From Tragulus kanchil (Eukaryota > Chordata > Mammalia > Artiodactyla > Tragulidae), in the NCBI GenBank assembly GCA_022376925.1, contig JAIOJX010000001.1, positions 38,658,170 to 38,722,169 of the forward strand: a DNA stretch of 64,000 nucleotides, read 5' to 3'. The notes under the pieces are model-generated. The model was not told the origin of the DNA. It searched no databases and saw only the letters and a program-made list of their open reading frames with translations. The position numbers and the translations under genes are program-made. Positions 48,561-60,602 of the stretch are shown in pieces (within the stretch, counting starts at the first letter, position 1; every line of letters starts with the position of its first letter).

Positions 48561-50633
48561 GCTGACTTCTTTCTGATACATCACACTGCTCACTCCAACA
48601 AAGGCGACAGGGAGTCAACCAAGCAGCCGAGGCTGGCCGTGAGGACAGAACAGAGGGCACGAAGCAGAATGGAATAGCTTGTGCACAGAGCCCACAAGGG
48701 CAACAAGTCACAGGCTGGCTTCACAGAGGTCCACCATCTCATCACTGTCCCCAACCGTACACTGGATTCTGCCCTTGTCCTCAGAATTCTGCATCATCCC
48801 TGAACGTGCCAAGTCTGCGCCACACATTGTGTGAGCTGCCATCATTCCTATGACCTTCACATCTAGTGGGTGGAGACAACGATGCAAACTGGTCATTTGA
48901 ACATGCTAATGAGACTCACCGGAGCCCACAGGGGTTTCAGGGTGACCAAGCAGAGCTGCATGCCTTACCTCACAGGCCTTGGTTCTGGAATGAGTATCCT
49001 GGTGACAGATCCTCTCCACAGGCCCACAGAACATGGCATGCAGGTACAAAAGTGGAAGCCAGAATAACTGCCAATGAAAGTTATCGCCATAGTTGTTATG
49101 AAGAGGACAGTCATCACGGGCAAGAGCCAGCCTGAGAAAGAAGAAAGAGGAGATCTTGGATCTAGGACTGGAAAAATGGATGCAGTTTAGTTAAATGGAG
49201 AGAAGGATTAGATTAAAACGTAATTCTCCCATGTGGAGCTCTTTAAATCTTGCTTTCAACACATGCCTTGGGAATTCCCTGGCATCCAGTGGTTAAGGAC
49301 TCTGAGTTTTCACTGCCGAGTGCTTGAGACCAACACTTAGTCGGGGAACAAAGAGGAACAATTTCATGAAAGGAATAACGTCACACTGCTAATGGCTACA
49401 GCTCCTGGTCTGGGCCTCATAGATGGAGAGAGGTGCTTCGCCTCCCTGTCTCTGCCTTTTTCCTACTGGACTGGGGCCAGTGTGGCCATAGGCTCTGACG
49501 AGAACCATATTTTATCCCTTCCCACTACCTTGTATTACCCTCATTTACTAACTGAAGACACTTAGTCTCACAGAGGTTAAATGCTTTGCCCGAGGTCACA
49601 CAACTAAAGATTGAGGCTGAGCAGCAGGATTTGAGTTCAGTTATGTGAAATTCCAGAAGCTGACTTCTTTCTGATACATCACACTGCTCACTCCAACAAA
49701 GGCGACAGGGAGTCAACCAAGCAGCCGAGGCTGGCCGTGAGGACAGAACAGAGGGCACGAAGCAGAATGGAATAGCTTGTGCACAGAGCCCACAAGGGCA
49801 ACAAGTCACAGGCTGGCTTCACAGAGGTCCACCATCTCATCACTGTCCCCAACCGTACACTGGATTCTGCCCTTGTCCTCAGAATTCTGCATCATCCCTG
49901 AACGTGCCAAGTCTGCGCCACACATTGTGTGAGCTGCCATCATTCCTATGACCTTCACATCTAGTGGGTGGAGACAACGATGCAAACTGGTCATTTGAAC
50001 ATGCTAATGAGACTCACCGGAGCCCACAGGGGTTTCAGGGTGACCAAGCAGAGCTGCATGCCTTACCTCACAGGCCTTGGTTCTGGAATGAGTATCCTGG
50101 TGACAGATCCTCTCCACAGGCCCACAGAACATGGCATGCAGGTACAAAAGTGGAAGCCAGAATAACTGCCAATGAAAGTTATCGCCATAGTTGTTATGAA
50201 GAGGACAGTCATCACGGGCAAGAGCCAGCCTGAGAAAGAAGAAAGAGGAGATCTTGGATCTAGGACTGGAAAAATGGATGCAGTTTAGTTAAATGGAGAG
50301 AAGGATTAGATTAAAACGTAATTCTCCCATGTGGAGCTCTTTAAATCTTGCTTTCAACACATGCCTTGGGAATTCCCTGGCATCCAGTGGTTAAGGACTC
50401 TGAGTTTTCACTGCCGAGTGCTTGAGACCAACACTTAGTCGGGGAACAAAGAGGAACAATTTCATGAAAGGAATAACGTCACACTGCTAATGGCTACAGC
50501 TCCTGGTCTGGGCCTCATAGATGGAGAGAGGTGCTTCGCCTCCCCTGTCTCTGCCTTTTTCCTACTGGACTGGGGCCAGTGTGGCCATAGGCTACGAACG
50601 AGAACCATATTTTATCCCCTTCCCACTACCTTG
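48433..50633 (+). repeat. Tandem duplication 12 (offset 1,098)
   Basis: Copy A 48,433-49,530, copy B 49,533-50,630. Differences cluster in the last 90 bases (CTCCCTG versus CTCCCCTG, CTCTGACG versus CTACGAACG, TCCCTT versus TCCCCTT). Confidence 0.9.
49267..49360 (+). mobile_element. Short CHR-like SINE fragment
   Basis: GGGAATTCCCTGGCATCCAG then GGTTAAGGACTCTGAGTTTT. Repeated at 50,365-50,458. 48,560-49,266 is unassigned. Confidence 0.55.
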
Positions 50634-51599
50634 ATTTACGCAATAGGAATGGTTTTGAAAAGTTCATTTATATAATTAGGTAGGGAGCACGAACCATGCC
50701 CCAGCTATTGCTTTAGGTCTGGGGACGCGGCTGTGAACACAGCAGAGGTGCGTGCTCTGGAACTGACAATTATGGTGGACAGAGACTCATAAAAATACTG
50801 TGTATATACTGGACTGTTTTAACACTTCAAAAATATGTTAAACCTACCATGGTCTCTCACATCTTTAATGGCAGACATACACTGTCCAGGGTGTTTTTTG
50901 TGTAAAGCTCGACTTGCTCTTCAAGCAAACTGCTTGACTGGCTGAAATGTGGAAACACCTTTCGATTTAGTCTTTTTAACATGTGCTGAGTGCCACCTAT
51001 GTGCAGAACCCGATATTGGGGACTTCGGAGAGAGGCAGAGGCATGAGAAGACAAGGTCCTATCTTAGCGGGTTCCCAGCGTGGTGAAAGGCAGTTCCTTC
51101 TCTTGGGAGCTCCCAGGCTGCAGAAAGGAACAGTCTAGACTGAGAAGGCAAACTTCAGAACCTGCTTTCAGAAGGGAGTCCCAAGTGCATGCAAAATGAA
51201 TCCAGCCTAGACTGGAGTCAGGTAAAAGGTCCCTTGTTGTGATTATGGGGAATGAGAGAGCGGATGTCCTCTCAGGAGCTGCTGCGTGTCCCAACAGTGA
51301 GGAGGAACCAGAGGCAGCCTCTTCTGGATAATTGTTACCTTGGCCAGTCTTCTGGATGAGACAGCATTGAAGGTGCTGCTGCAGGAATGAAGAACTCAGA
51401 GGAAGGATGGGTGGGGGCATTCCAGTTAGAGGGTGACTAGTGAAGGGATAGAGGGAAAATGGGGGCGCAATTCAAACCAGAGGAGAGAGGCAGAGCAGTG
51501 TGCGGGGGTCTTGGCTAAGTCCTTACAGCTGCAGGGTGGCTAAGCTGATGGCCCTGGTCAGAGGTTGACGGGGTGAGAAGCGGGCAGTGCCCAGGTTTC
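50634..51599. other. Unique DNA upstream of APLN promoter
   Basis: About 1 kb, repeat-poor, with a MIR/L2-like scrap near 50,680-50,800 and 50,985-51,060. No exon recognised. Confidence 0.45.
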
Positions 51600-51960
51600 T
51601 TGACAGCTGTTAAGGAAGCGTGGCGACAAAGGGTTAAGTGTGCCCCTCCACCGCCCCAACGCTTCCTGTGTTTCAAATCCTTCAGGTCTCCAGAACCCTC
51701 TGGCCCCTGGCCAGATGGGCATTGTCCGGGGAGCGCTTGTGGGCTGTCAGAGCGGCCTCACCGCCTTTGTTGTGGGGCCACCTCGAGGTTCCCTCTCGCG
51801 CCCTGGCTGTGCGTGCCGGGAGGGGGCGGTGCGGGAGGCTCGCTCCCTCTCCCTCTTCCTGGCCCCCCCACCTCCAGCCCTCCCGATGACCACATGACCA
51901 AGTGGGCTCGCGGCCAAGCCACAGGCTACAAAATGCAGCCCCTGGAGTGAGCGGGGCGCA
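51600..51960 (+). promoter_or_regulatory. APLN: APLN promoter region
   Basis: GC-rich flank running into the exon 1 CpG island. A TATA-like CTACAAAA is at 51,926-51,933 and an E-box-like CACATG at about 51,890. Upstream stimulatory factors acting through E-boxes are reported for human APLN; matching this particular site to that mechanism is inference. Confidence 0.6.
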
Positions 51961-52790
51961 TTCCCGCTGGCAGCCTGAGCCACTGGCCGTTGGAGCCCCA
52001 GTCGAGCCGCCGGCCACTTGGAACGGGCTCGCCGCCGCCCCCGGACCCGCCGAGACCAGCCGGGCGGCGCTGCCCCGAGGCGGCAGAGGGAGGCTGCGGG
52101 AGCCAGGAGGCGGCGGCCGGCCCGTCCGCCGCGCGGCTCAGGGCGCCCCGTCTCGCTACCCGACGCCACGCGAGCTCCGCGGCCGCCCGCACGAGCCGCG
52201 GCGCGCGCCTCCCCCGGCCTCCGGCCTCTCCGCCCCCACGCCCGCCCCTTGGCCCGGGCCGCGCGGCGGCGGCGGCCCGAGGAGCAGCATGGATCTGCGG
52301 CTCTGCGTGCAGGCGCTGCTGCTGCTCTGGCTCTCCCTGAGCGCCGTGTGCGGAGGTGAGTGCACGCCCGCCCGCTCGCCCGCGCCCCCCTCGCCGCCCG
52401 CCCGGGCTGCAGCCCCGGCGCTCCCCGCCCTCCGCCGCGACGCTCGCGTTCTCGCCGCCTCCCGGGAGCCGGGCGCGAGCCGTGCAGGAGCCGCCACGCG
52501 CCGGGCCGCCCACCGACAGGGCGCCCGGGGCCACGGGCCCCCCACCCCCACCCCCGGCCGCCGTCGCCGCTCCCTCCGGGGTGGGGGTGGGGGCTCGGCT
52601 CGGCCTAGGGCCTCCCCCGCCTTGTGCCTGGCCCTTCCCAGCCGCCCCTCGCCGTCCGAGGAGCTCAGGGCCGCAGGCGTGCGCCCTGTCCCGCGCCCCG
52701 CGTCCCACGTGCTGGAGGGGATGGGGGGAGGCGCTTCCCGCGCCCCTCGTGGATCGTTGGATGAAACTGACCTGAGCCCGGTGGGCAGGG
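51720..52790. promoter_or_regulatory. APLN: CpG island over APLN exon 1
   Basis: Dense CpG and more than two-thirds G+C by eye from the promoter through the start of intron 1. Long open frames occur on both strands here because stop codons are scarce in such sequence; they are not genes. Confidence 0.85.
51955..52355 (+). other. APLN: APLN exon 1 (5' UTR and signal-peptide codons)
   Basis: GC-rich leader of about 330 bases followed by 66 coding bases plus the first base of codon 23. The 3' edge is exact: the GTGAGT donor begins at 52,356. The 5' edge is an estimate from a weak TATA-like CTACAAAA at 51,926-51,933. I see no ATG between 51,955 and 52,289. The leader is also open in the frame of the protein, without an in-frame ATG. 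Confidence 0.8.
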
Positions 52791-55700
52791 CTCCCACGTG
52801 GAAAGTTAGGGGCCGCCGGCCACTGGGGATGATGTATGTGCCAAGATGCAGACGTGACACTTGTTGCATAGGCACTAGGAGCGCGGCGGGGGAGGCGGCG
52901 TGGAGCCCAGCTGTGACTCCTTTCAGCCTGCCTGTGCGCAGTGGCAGCCTCCCTGGGCCAGGCGGGGCCGGGCCGGACTGGTCTCCTCCCTTACCCCCAA
53001 GTCCTGTCTGGTCTGCTTGCCCGCTCCCACATGGCAGGCTCTCCCCAAAGCTGGCATCCCACCTGATGGACTCGGTGTTTGGAGATCCCGGCTCCGGTCT
53101 CCCCTCCGCCCCAGGCATGGTCATGCTTCACCTCAGTCCCCCTGTCTCCAGGCACCAAACCAGGAAACCGCGCCTGATCCAGTACCTCCAGGCAGCGGCT
53201 CCCACCTGCACCACGCCCCCACCTGACATCCTTGGCTCTCTTCCCCAAGCCCGGTCCCCACCCAAGGCCCAGCCGTCTCAGTCCAGGCTGCCTGTCTGCG
53301 TCAATGTCTCCTGGGGCTGCCAGCTCCCACCTCCAGCTGCCACAGTCCTGTGATCTGCCTGTCACTGCTGACTGACTGGCACCACAGAATAGGAACTGAC
53401 TGGGTGGACTCATGCCAGAGCCAGGGTTGGAATTTCGGGGAGGTGGGAGCCGAGGGAAGCGGAGAGTGGGGCAGCATGTGTCCTCAAGGCAGAACCCCAG
53501 GTCCTCCTCGGTTCCAGACCCTCCAGATCAGGATGTCGCCCGGGAGCCTCTGAGGGGCCTGGCGGGGCTCCACCTCTCTCTTTGTAGGTCACCTCGTTTC
53601 TCAGCTGTTGCCTTTGGCACTGCCTCGGCTCCGAGATCCCTGCCTGGCTTCTCAGGAAGGTGGCTTGGTTGGCTCTGGCACCACCTGCCTTGGGAAGAAG
53701 GGAGCAGGCTGTTTCCTGAGAAACGCCTCTCAAGTGGGCAAGGGCAAGAAGAGAGCAAAAGAGAGGAGTGCAGGACACTGCAGGGACCTGCCTTCCAGGA
53801 GCCTGCCCTCCAGTGCAGTTGATGAGACAAGACACCCAGGGGGCACCAGCCCTGGGAGATGGCCCCAGGTGGTACCTTCAGGGAGAGTGGGTGGAGAAAG
53901 GGCATCCCAGAGGAAACTGGGCCTTCCTGATCGGCACACTTTGGGCTCCCCCAGAGCCTGCGGGGAGACCCTTGGCTGCATGGCCATCACTCGGACTCTT
54001 TTGGGGTCCAGCTGTAGGTGCAGTACTGGCTAAAGGCAGAGCCGGTTTCAAGGGGAGGGAAGACTGCATCTGGTACAGTCCTGCTTTAGTTCACCTGTTT
54101 TTCACTAGGTCACCTATCTCCACAGCCTGATTTGGGTAAATCCGTGACCCTCACATGTTGCTTAAGCCAAGCACTGGAGACTTCCAAGGCTCCCCCTGCC
54201 TCTCCGTCCCCGCCCATCCTCCCCTAGCTTCTCTCAGAGCCAAGAAGGCCACCTCCATGCAGGTGGCCACCAGCCCAGGGTGCGGGGACACATGTCCTTC
54301 TCCTGCTTCCTCTCCTGGGTCAGAAAAGGGGAGCTTTGCTTCAGCAACTTGCCCTTGGCGCAGACTCACATGCCGTCCGCAGCCAGAGTCCCCAGTCAGT
54401 TCCAGGCCTGAAATCTGTACTGTCTCTACAACACACTGACTTGGAATGCACCCCCACCAGCACGCATGGACTCCTCCACTGCCTCCTGACCTGGGATACA
54501 CTTTGCTCTCCTGAGTCTGAACACTGCTGAGCCAGGGCCAAGTAGCCCTTGGTCTTTGTCTGGGCACCTCTCTTTCTCTTCCCAGCCCCCTCCCTCCCCT
54601 CTCCAGCCCCAGCTGAGGCCTGCGGCCAGAGCCCTCCCACTCAGGGAAGGGGGCATCTCCACTGCCTCCCCAAGGCCTCAGAGCTAAGCACCCAGGTAAC
54701 CTGAGTCATTGGCGGAGGACTAAAGCAGGTGAAGCAGACTAAGGCAGGCCCAGGCTGCCGGGGCACAGTGTGTCCGCAGTGGCGTGGCTGGTGTGGGAAG
54801 ATGGCTCGGGGCATGGGGCTGGGGGCTGGGCAGACAAAGGAAGGGCGCCTCATCCGGGAGACACGTGCAGAACCCCAGAGCAGTGGATAGGACATAGCCA
54901 ACGCCACTAAGGTACGTGTTTAGGCTTTGAAAGCAAGCACAAGACCAGGCTGAAGCGCATGAGGGAAAACGTGATGCTTCATCCCAAGTAAGGATGGACG
55001 CGCCTGAACAGTGGCGCGCATCTCTTCGTGTACTGGCAGGGCTGGAATTCAGGTGGCGTGGGAAGCAAGCCCTGTTTACCCCTGACTGTGGTTCCCAGTG
55101 GAGATGGTGTCGCCTCAGAGCCGACAGCACTTCCGTCCCTATAGGCTGGCGACTCTTTGCTGGATTGCCCCAGCCTTCCTTTAAGTAGCAGATGAGTGAG
55201 AGGAAAGTATTTCAAGTGCAGTGGGGATGGCCCCAGTTTCTACCGGGGAATTTTCGTGTGTAACAGGGACCTCTACAGTGATGAGGATCAGAAGCCTCTG
55301 ATTGGTTCTTCTGGACAGGACAAAGCCAGGGTTTCAGGTGTCCGCTTATCTTAGGGGGAACCAGACTCAGAATCAAAAGTAGGAAACAGGTGGGTGATGG
55401 GATCAGGGTGGGAGAGGTCCCTCTGAGGGGCCTCCCCCACCAGCCCTCCCTTCCTGACTGCCACCACCACCTACAGCCCCGGGCTTGAGCACTTGGAGGT
55501 GATTCCGTTCCCAGCTGGACACTGTGCCTCTTCTTCTCATGCCTACTGTACCCCTGGGGCCATAACCTATGCCACTGGTCACCCCTCAGATATAAGAACC
55601 AAGACTCTGTGACACCTTTAAAGCTCTTCGAGTGCTTCCTCGTGCCTGGCCACACCCTCAGCACAGTTCTTTTTGCTCTCAGAGTTTCTCTGATACTAAC

Positions 55701-57757
55701 TTTTCAATACCATCATTTCTACCCTCCTGCAGAGGGCAGGGCAGCCTTGAGGGGCTCTAAAGCACAGGGCAGAAGCTGAAGTAGCTGGGCGGGGTGCTGA
55801 GTGAAGGGGCTTCCCTCCTGGCCCCACGCCTGGCCCAGCCCCTTTGCCGATGGCACCCCGAGGGTAGCCCTACAACAGGCAGAAGCAGCCCCCTTGTCCC
55901 TGTCCATACCTACTGCGCCAACATGCAAATACAATTTGTGTTTTAATTTACATTAGGTGATGGGTTTAGGGGACCACATTAACCCATCCCCAACCAGAAG
56001 CACAAAGGGTGACTGGTGAACAGAGAGGTCCTGATGGGCTTATGACTGTTCTCTAGGAGGGAAAGGGGAGAGCTAGAGAGTGTGCATGCGTGCCTGGGCA
56101 AGAGCGTGGAGCGCGACAGGCCCCATGGGCCTGGGCAGGGAGGGCCCTAAGGACAAACCTTGCCTGCTTTTGGCCTAAGCGGAGGACGAGCGCCTGGAAA
56201 TTGTGGGCAAGCGGAGGAGGAATGACAAATGCCAGCTAGTCAAGGATGGAGCTGGAGCATGGGGATGCTGGAGGCAGGGAGGAAGGAAAGGGAGAGCCGC
56301 CAGGGGTATGATACGGGAGCTGGCAGCCAATGGGCGGTTATATGGAAACTGTGAGCTAGTGGCGGAGACTCCTGGATGGATGGAGACAGGTTTCGAGAGA
56401 GGGAGGGATATAGCTGGAGGCGAAGCTGATGGTGTGGGGAGAAGGAGACTGGGATTCCTGGTGACTGGCCTCAGAAGCTGTTGTGCAGAGCAGCCGGCCC
56501 TGTCTTGGGCATTGCACAAGTCCTCCACTGGCCTACCTCTTGCCCAGTGCCATGGCAACTCCCGGCTCTTCGGGCCTCTGGCGGCTGGCTTGTCTGTGGA
56601 GGGCCTGCTCACCTGCCCTGGGGCTTGTGTGTCTTGTCCCATGTTGCACCCAGAAACACCCAGTACTGCTTGGATTCCATTGGCAGGGCTCCGTCTGGCA
56701 TCCAGAGGCTTCCTTTCTGTGGACAGATGTAAAGAGGAGCCCCTTAGTGCAAAAGAAATTTGCCTCAGATGCAGGATGGGGGTTATGATCTGGGGGTGAA
56801 AGGAGGCGTGGCAAGGGGGCCAACCTTAGCAGCCCACCCCACTTCCCGATGCAATTGCCGGTTCAGGCAAGGTTCATTCACTTGCTTACTCATTCATTCA
56901 TACAATATTTATTGGTGCCTGAATCTGGTCACAGGCTGAATAGAGCCCAACATAGGCACAGAGTCAGACCTCGCCCCCTGCCCCCCACCAGTCCCCCAGC
57001 CACACCCACCCAGAGGCCCCTGGAGCAAGTGAGCCCCAAGATGACCAAACACTGGTGAGGTGCCCAGGTGGGAGGTCCGACAGCTCTAGGACTCAAAAGT
57101 GGGTCCCCTGGGTATCAAAGGATGTACAATGACATCACGGTCTGGATTTGCTTTAAAAGAAAGAAACGGGAGAACCAAAACATATGTAACTCCATCTGGT
57201 AACTGGTGAATCTGGGTGGTGGCCACGTGATGGGGGGAGCTCGTTTCATTGAAAGATTGTGCAGTGCGAGGTTACTGTCTGCTGTGCACCAGCCCGAGTA
57301 CAGGCGTGATACCCCAAACTGTACCCACTGATGATTCCTGAACACAGAACATGTCAGTGTCCATTAGAAACATGATAGGACTGTCAGACCTAAAGTCAGG
57401 TGCACAATTCTCAAGATGTGAGTAGTGATTTCCATTCGCCCCAGGACAGTGTAAATATTGCAAAAAGTTCATGGGTTTATGGATGGAAAGACAAGCTATG
57501 AGAATGCCGCCTTAAGGAGAGCCTGCCCCTCCCCTGAGGCCCCAGGCTCTGCATCAGCCTTTGTTTGCATCAGCTCTCTCCTTCCTTCAGGGCCCCTGCT
57601 GCAGACTTCTGACGGGAAGGCGATGGAGGAAGGCACTCTCCGATACCTGGTGCAGCCCAGGGGGCCGAGGAGCGGCCCAGGGCCCTGGCAGGGAGGTCGG
57701 AGGAAGTTCCGGCGCCAGCGGCCGCGCCTCTCCCATAAGGGCCCCATGCCTTTCTGA
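52289..57757 (+). CDS. APLN: Preproapelin, coding exons 1 and 2
   Basis: Join of 52,289-52,355 and 57,591-57,757, giving 77 codons, the normal preproapelin length. Residues 1-22 are a signal peptide (MDLRLC start, Leu-rich core LLLLWLSL, ending AVCG). Residue 23 (Gly) is split by the intron. Residues 24-41 are the variable propeptide. Apelin-36 is residues 42-77, apelin-17 is 61-77 (starts KFRRQ) and apelin-13 is 65-77 (QRPRLSHKGPMPF). The basic RRKFRR stretch holds the convertase sites. Apelin is a secreted ligand of the G-protein-coupled receptor APLNR, acting in vascular tone, heart contractility, angiogenesis and fluid balance. The intron has a GTGAGT donor and a pyrimidine-rich CAG acceptor. 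The ATG is the first in the leader downstream of the inferred start site. Exon 2 is present twice in the window; the second copy (58,711-58,877) codes for the same peptide. Confidence 0.97.
52356..57590 (+). other. APLN: APLN intron 1
   Basis: About 5.2 kb, GT-AG. Unusually free of SINEs compared with the flanking DNA. Mostly unique, moderately GC-rich sequence. An old MIR/L2-like scrap is near 56,870-56,990. I see no coding exon in it. Confidence 0.8.
52706..52856 (+). promoter_or_regulatory. APLN: ACGTG cluster in APLN intron 1 (candidate hypoxia element)
   Basis: CCACGTG cores at about 52,706 and 52,795 and GACGTG at 52,851, within the first 500 bases of intron 1. HIF-1 is known to induce human APLN through a site in intron 1. 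That these are the matching sites is inference. Confidence 0.4.
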
Positions 57758-57762
57758 AGCAG
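57591..57762 (+). other. APLN: APLN exon 2, first copy
   Basis: Begins after the acceptor CTTCCTTCAG (57,581-57,590). Codes for residues 23-77 and the TGA stop at 57,755-57,757, then five UTR bases AGCAG before a GT donor at 57,763. The stop codon therefore lies inside exon 2 and most of the 3' UTR is in exon 3, as expected for mammalian APLN. Confidence 0.93.
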
Positions 57763-59347
57763 GTACTCGAGCCTCTGGTCAGTGGGTGGATGGCAGGGGC
57801 AGGGGAGGCACAGTCTGGGAGGTGGCTGTCTCTGCTGCTGATGACTGGCCAGAGATGGGCACCAGGCATTCCTGGCCTCACACAGAACCCTAGCTCAGGT
57901 GGAATGTTCTAGAAGACCAGGGGCCTTGATAAGCTGGCAAGGGGCCAACCTTAGCAGCCCACCACTTCCGATGCAATTGCCGGTTCAGGCAAGGTTCATT
58001 CACTTGCTTACTCATTCATTCATACAATATTTATTGGTGCCTGAATCTGGTCACAGGCTGAATAGAGCACAACATAGGCACAGAGTCAGACCTCGCCCCT
58101 GCCCCCACCAGTCCCCCAGCCACACCCACCCAGAGGCCCCTGGAGCAAGTGAGCCCCAAGATGACCAAACACTGGTGAGGTGCCCAGGTGGGAGGTCCGA
58201 CAGCTCTAGGACTCAAAAGTGGGTCCCCTGGGTATCAAAGGATGTACAATGACATCACGGTCTGGATTTGCTTTAAAAGAAAGAAACGGGAGAACCAAAA
58301 CATATGTAACTCCATCTGGTAACTGGTGAATCTGGGTGGTGGCCACGTGATGGGGGGAGCTCGTTTCATTGAAAGATTGTGCAGTGCGAGGTTACTGTCT
58401 GCTGTGCACCAGCCCGAGTACAGGCGTGATACCCCAAACTGTACCCACTGATGATTCCTGAACACAGAACATGTCAGTGTCCATTAGAAACATGATAGGA
58501 CTGTCAGACCTAAAGTCAGGTGCACAATTCTCAAGATGTGAGTAGTGATTTCCATTCGCCCCAGGACAGTGTAAATATTGAAAAAAGTTCATGGGTTTAT
58601 GGATGGAAAGACAAGCTATGAGAATGCCGCCTTAAGGAGAGCCTGCCCCTCCCCTGAGGCCCCAGGCTCTGCATCAGCCTTTGTTTGCATCAGCTCTCTC
58701 CTTCCTTCAGGGCCCCTGCTGCAGACTTCTGACGGGAAGGCGATGGAGGAAGGCACTCTCCGATACCTGGTGCAGCCCAGGGGGCCGAGGAGCGGCCCAG
58801 GGCCCTGGCAGGGAGGTCGGAGGAAGTTCCGGCGCCAGCGGCCGCGCCTCTCCCATAAGGGCCCCATGCCTTTCTGAAGCAGGTACTCGAGCCTCTGGTC
58901 AGTGGGTGGATGGCAGGGGCAGGGGAGGCACAGTCTGGGAGGTGGCTGTCTCTGCTGCTGATGACTGGCCAGAGATGGGCACCAGGCATTCCTGGCCTCA
59001 CACAGAACCCTAGCTCAGGTGGAATGTTCTAGAAGACCAGGGGGGCCTTGATAAGCTGGGGAGGGGTGCCCCAGGGTATGTGTGCAGGTGTGCCGTGTGG
59101 ATCCTCACCAGAGACTGGGAAGGAGGCAGGGAGCTTTGGGGGTAGCCGCTTGTAGAAGACAGGAGGAGAGCTGCCCAGAACTGCGGGAGGAGAGACGGGT
59201 CAGAGGTGTCACCAGCTCACTGGCCTGAGGCTTTAGATTAAGGCTTGTGGGGAGCAGGGGTAAAGGCGATCCCCTCTCTGGCCCCGGGGGGTTCCTTTGA
59301 CCTAGGACATGTCAATAACGCCTCTCTGGTCATTTTTGTCTCTGTAG
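57763..59347 (+). other. APLN: APLN intron 2
   Basis: From the donor GTACTC after exon 2 to the acceptor before exon 3. It contains the duplicate exon 2. With the false duplication collapsed, the true intron is about 465 bases (58,883-59,347). Confidence 0.7.
58711..58882 (+). other. APLN: APLN exon 2, duplicate copy (probable assembly artefact)
   Basis: Second copy of exon 2, offset by 1,120 bases. It has the same acceptor, reading frame, stop and donor, and its translation is identical to the first copy. It lies in one of the 14 tandem blocks of about 1.1 kb, so I take it as an unmerged contig overlap. If real, a transcript using both copies would still make normal preproapelin, because the stop comes in the first. 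Confidence 0.85.
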
Positions 59348-60602
59348 GATCGAAGGGGCCACCACGTGCCCACCCCCTGCGATTTCCCTCTACTCCTCCA
59401 TAGATTGGCCTGCTTCTGTGGAGCCCTTGCATCCGTTCGCCTCATCTGACCCCTTTTCTGGCTACTCACATCGGGCTCTTCTCCCCGACCTGCATCTCCG
59501 AATGGAATGGCGTGCTCCTGGCCCATCAAGGATCCATTCAGCCCCTGCTTCCTGACTTGGGAGACCTCGCACTGGAACGCCAGCCCTCCCTCCTGCTTTA
59601 AACCCTGTCTCTTCTGTCTGATGCCCTGATGTCTACCCCTTCTCTGGCCCTTCCTGCCTCAGGTATGCCCTGCAGGTTGAGCAGAACGCCCCCCTCTTCA
59701 GCCCTTCCCTGGGCCTCCAGAGGGCCAAAGAGAGCCGAGCAATGAGACTCCAGCGAGAGGGAAGAGGGAGGGGGCCTTGGGATGCAGACAAGGTGCCTTG
59801 GGGGGGGCATGGGAGTGGGAGCTTGACGCTCTGGAGAAGGAGGAGGTGACACACTGGAAAAGAGGAAAAATAGCTACTGTGGCCTCTTCCTCCTCCCTGA
59901 CTTTGGCCCAGTTCAGGAAGAGGTGAAGGAGATGGGCTTCGAAGTACCAGATTGGCCAAGAAGTTTGGTGGAGTTTCCAGGGTTTTCCATAAGCTTTTCT
60001 CTCCTGCCTTGCTGCCCCGCCTGAGAGCCCCTCCCACTCACTCTCTCCAGCGAGTTTAAGCTCCAGCTCAGGAGGGGAGGGGATGGGCTTGAGGTGGCTC
60101 TGAACACTCCCAAGAACGAAAGCCAACCTGGACGATTGGGTTTGCCAAGAATCACAGTCTGTCGGAGCCAAAGGGAACCTTGGAGATCACTTAGCTCCAC
60201 CTCTTTATGCAAACTCCTGTAAAAGCGGAGGCCCGGAGGGGGACAGTGACCCACTCAGTGTCCCCAGAGCCAGGAGCGCCTGTGTCTCCTGACCCTCCAC
60301 GTCATGACGTCCTATTCCTTCCTTTTTTTGTTTTGTTTTGTTTTCATCCTCTTCCTTCTTGATGATGTTTTCCAAACCCATGAAGTGCCTTTCTTCTGGG
60401 GTTGGGACTCGGGGTGCCCAGGAAGGAAGAAGGAACCGGCTGTGAGCTGCCCCGTGGTGGGATGGAGCCGTTCCCACCTCCCTGGCCTGCCCCTCTGGTC
60501 CATTCCCCAATCTGGCCTGGAAAGGTCCGTGACTGGCCAGCAGCCCCCATTCCGGCAGCACTTGCAGATCCCAGGTATGTTCCTAGGGGCAGCTCGGGCC
60601 CC

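Larger units (their letters stand above)
56809..59059 (+). repeat. Tandem duplication 13, contains APLN exon 2 (offset 1,120)
   Basis: Copy A 56,809-57,936, copy B 57,936-59,059. Both contain exon 2 and its splice sites. One-base homopolymer losses in B near 57,945-58,105 (and a CCCCA loss), and in A near 57,921. Confidence 0.9.

Noticed and set aside
48708..50233. Repeated pairs of 60-90-codon frames
   Set aside because: They repeat because of the tandem block; no homology recognised and out-of-frame copies on both strands.
51933..51950. Short upstream open frame (five codons) before APLN
   Set aside because: It overlaps the TATA-like box and probably lies upstream of the transcription start, so it is likely not in the mRNA.
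51902..53353. 483-codon open frame across the CpG island
   Set aside because: It runs through the APLN exon 1 donor into intron 1, starts at a non-ATG codon and has GC-driven Pro/Arg/Gly-rich content. Only the 22 signal-peptide codons are real.
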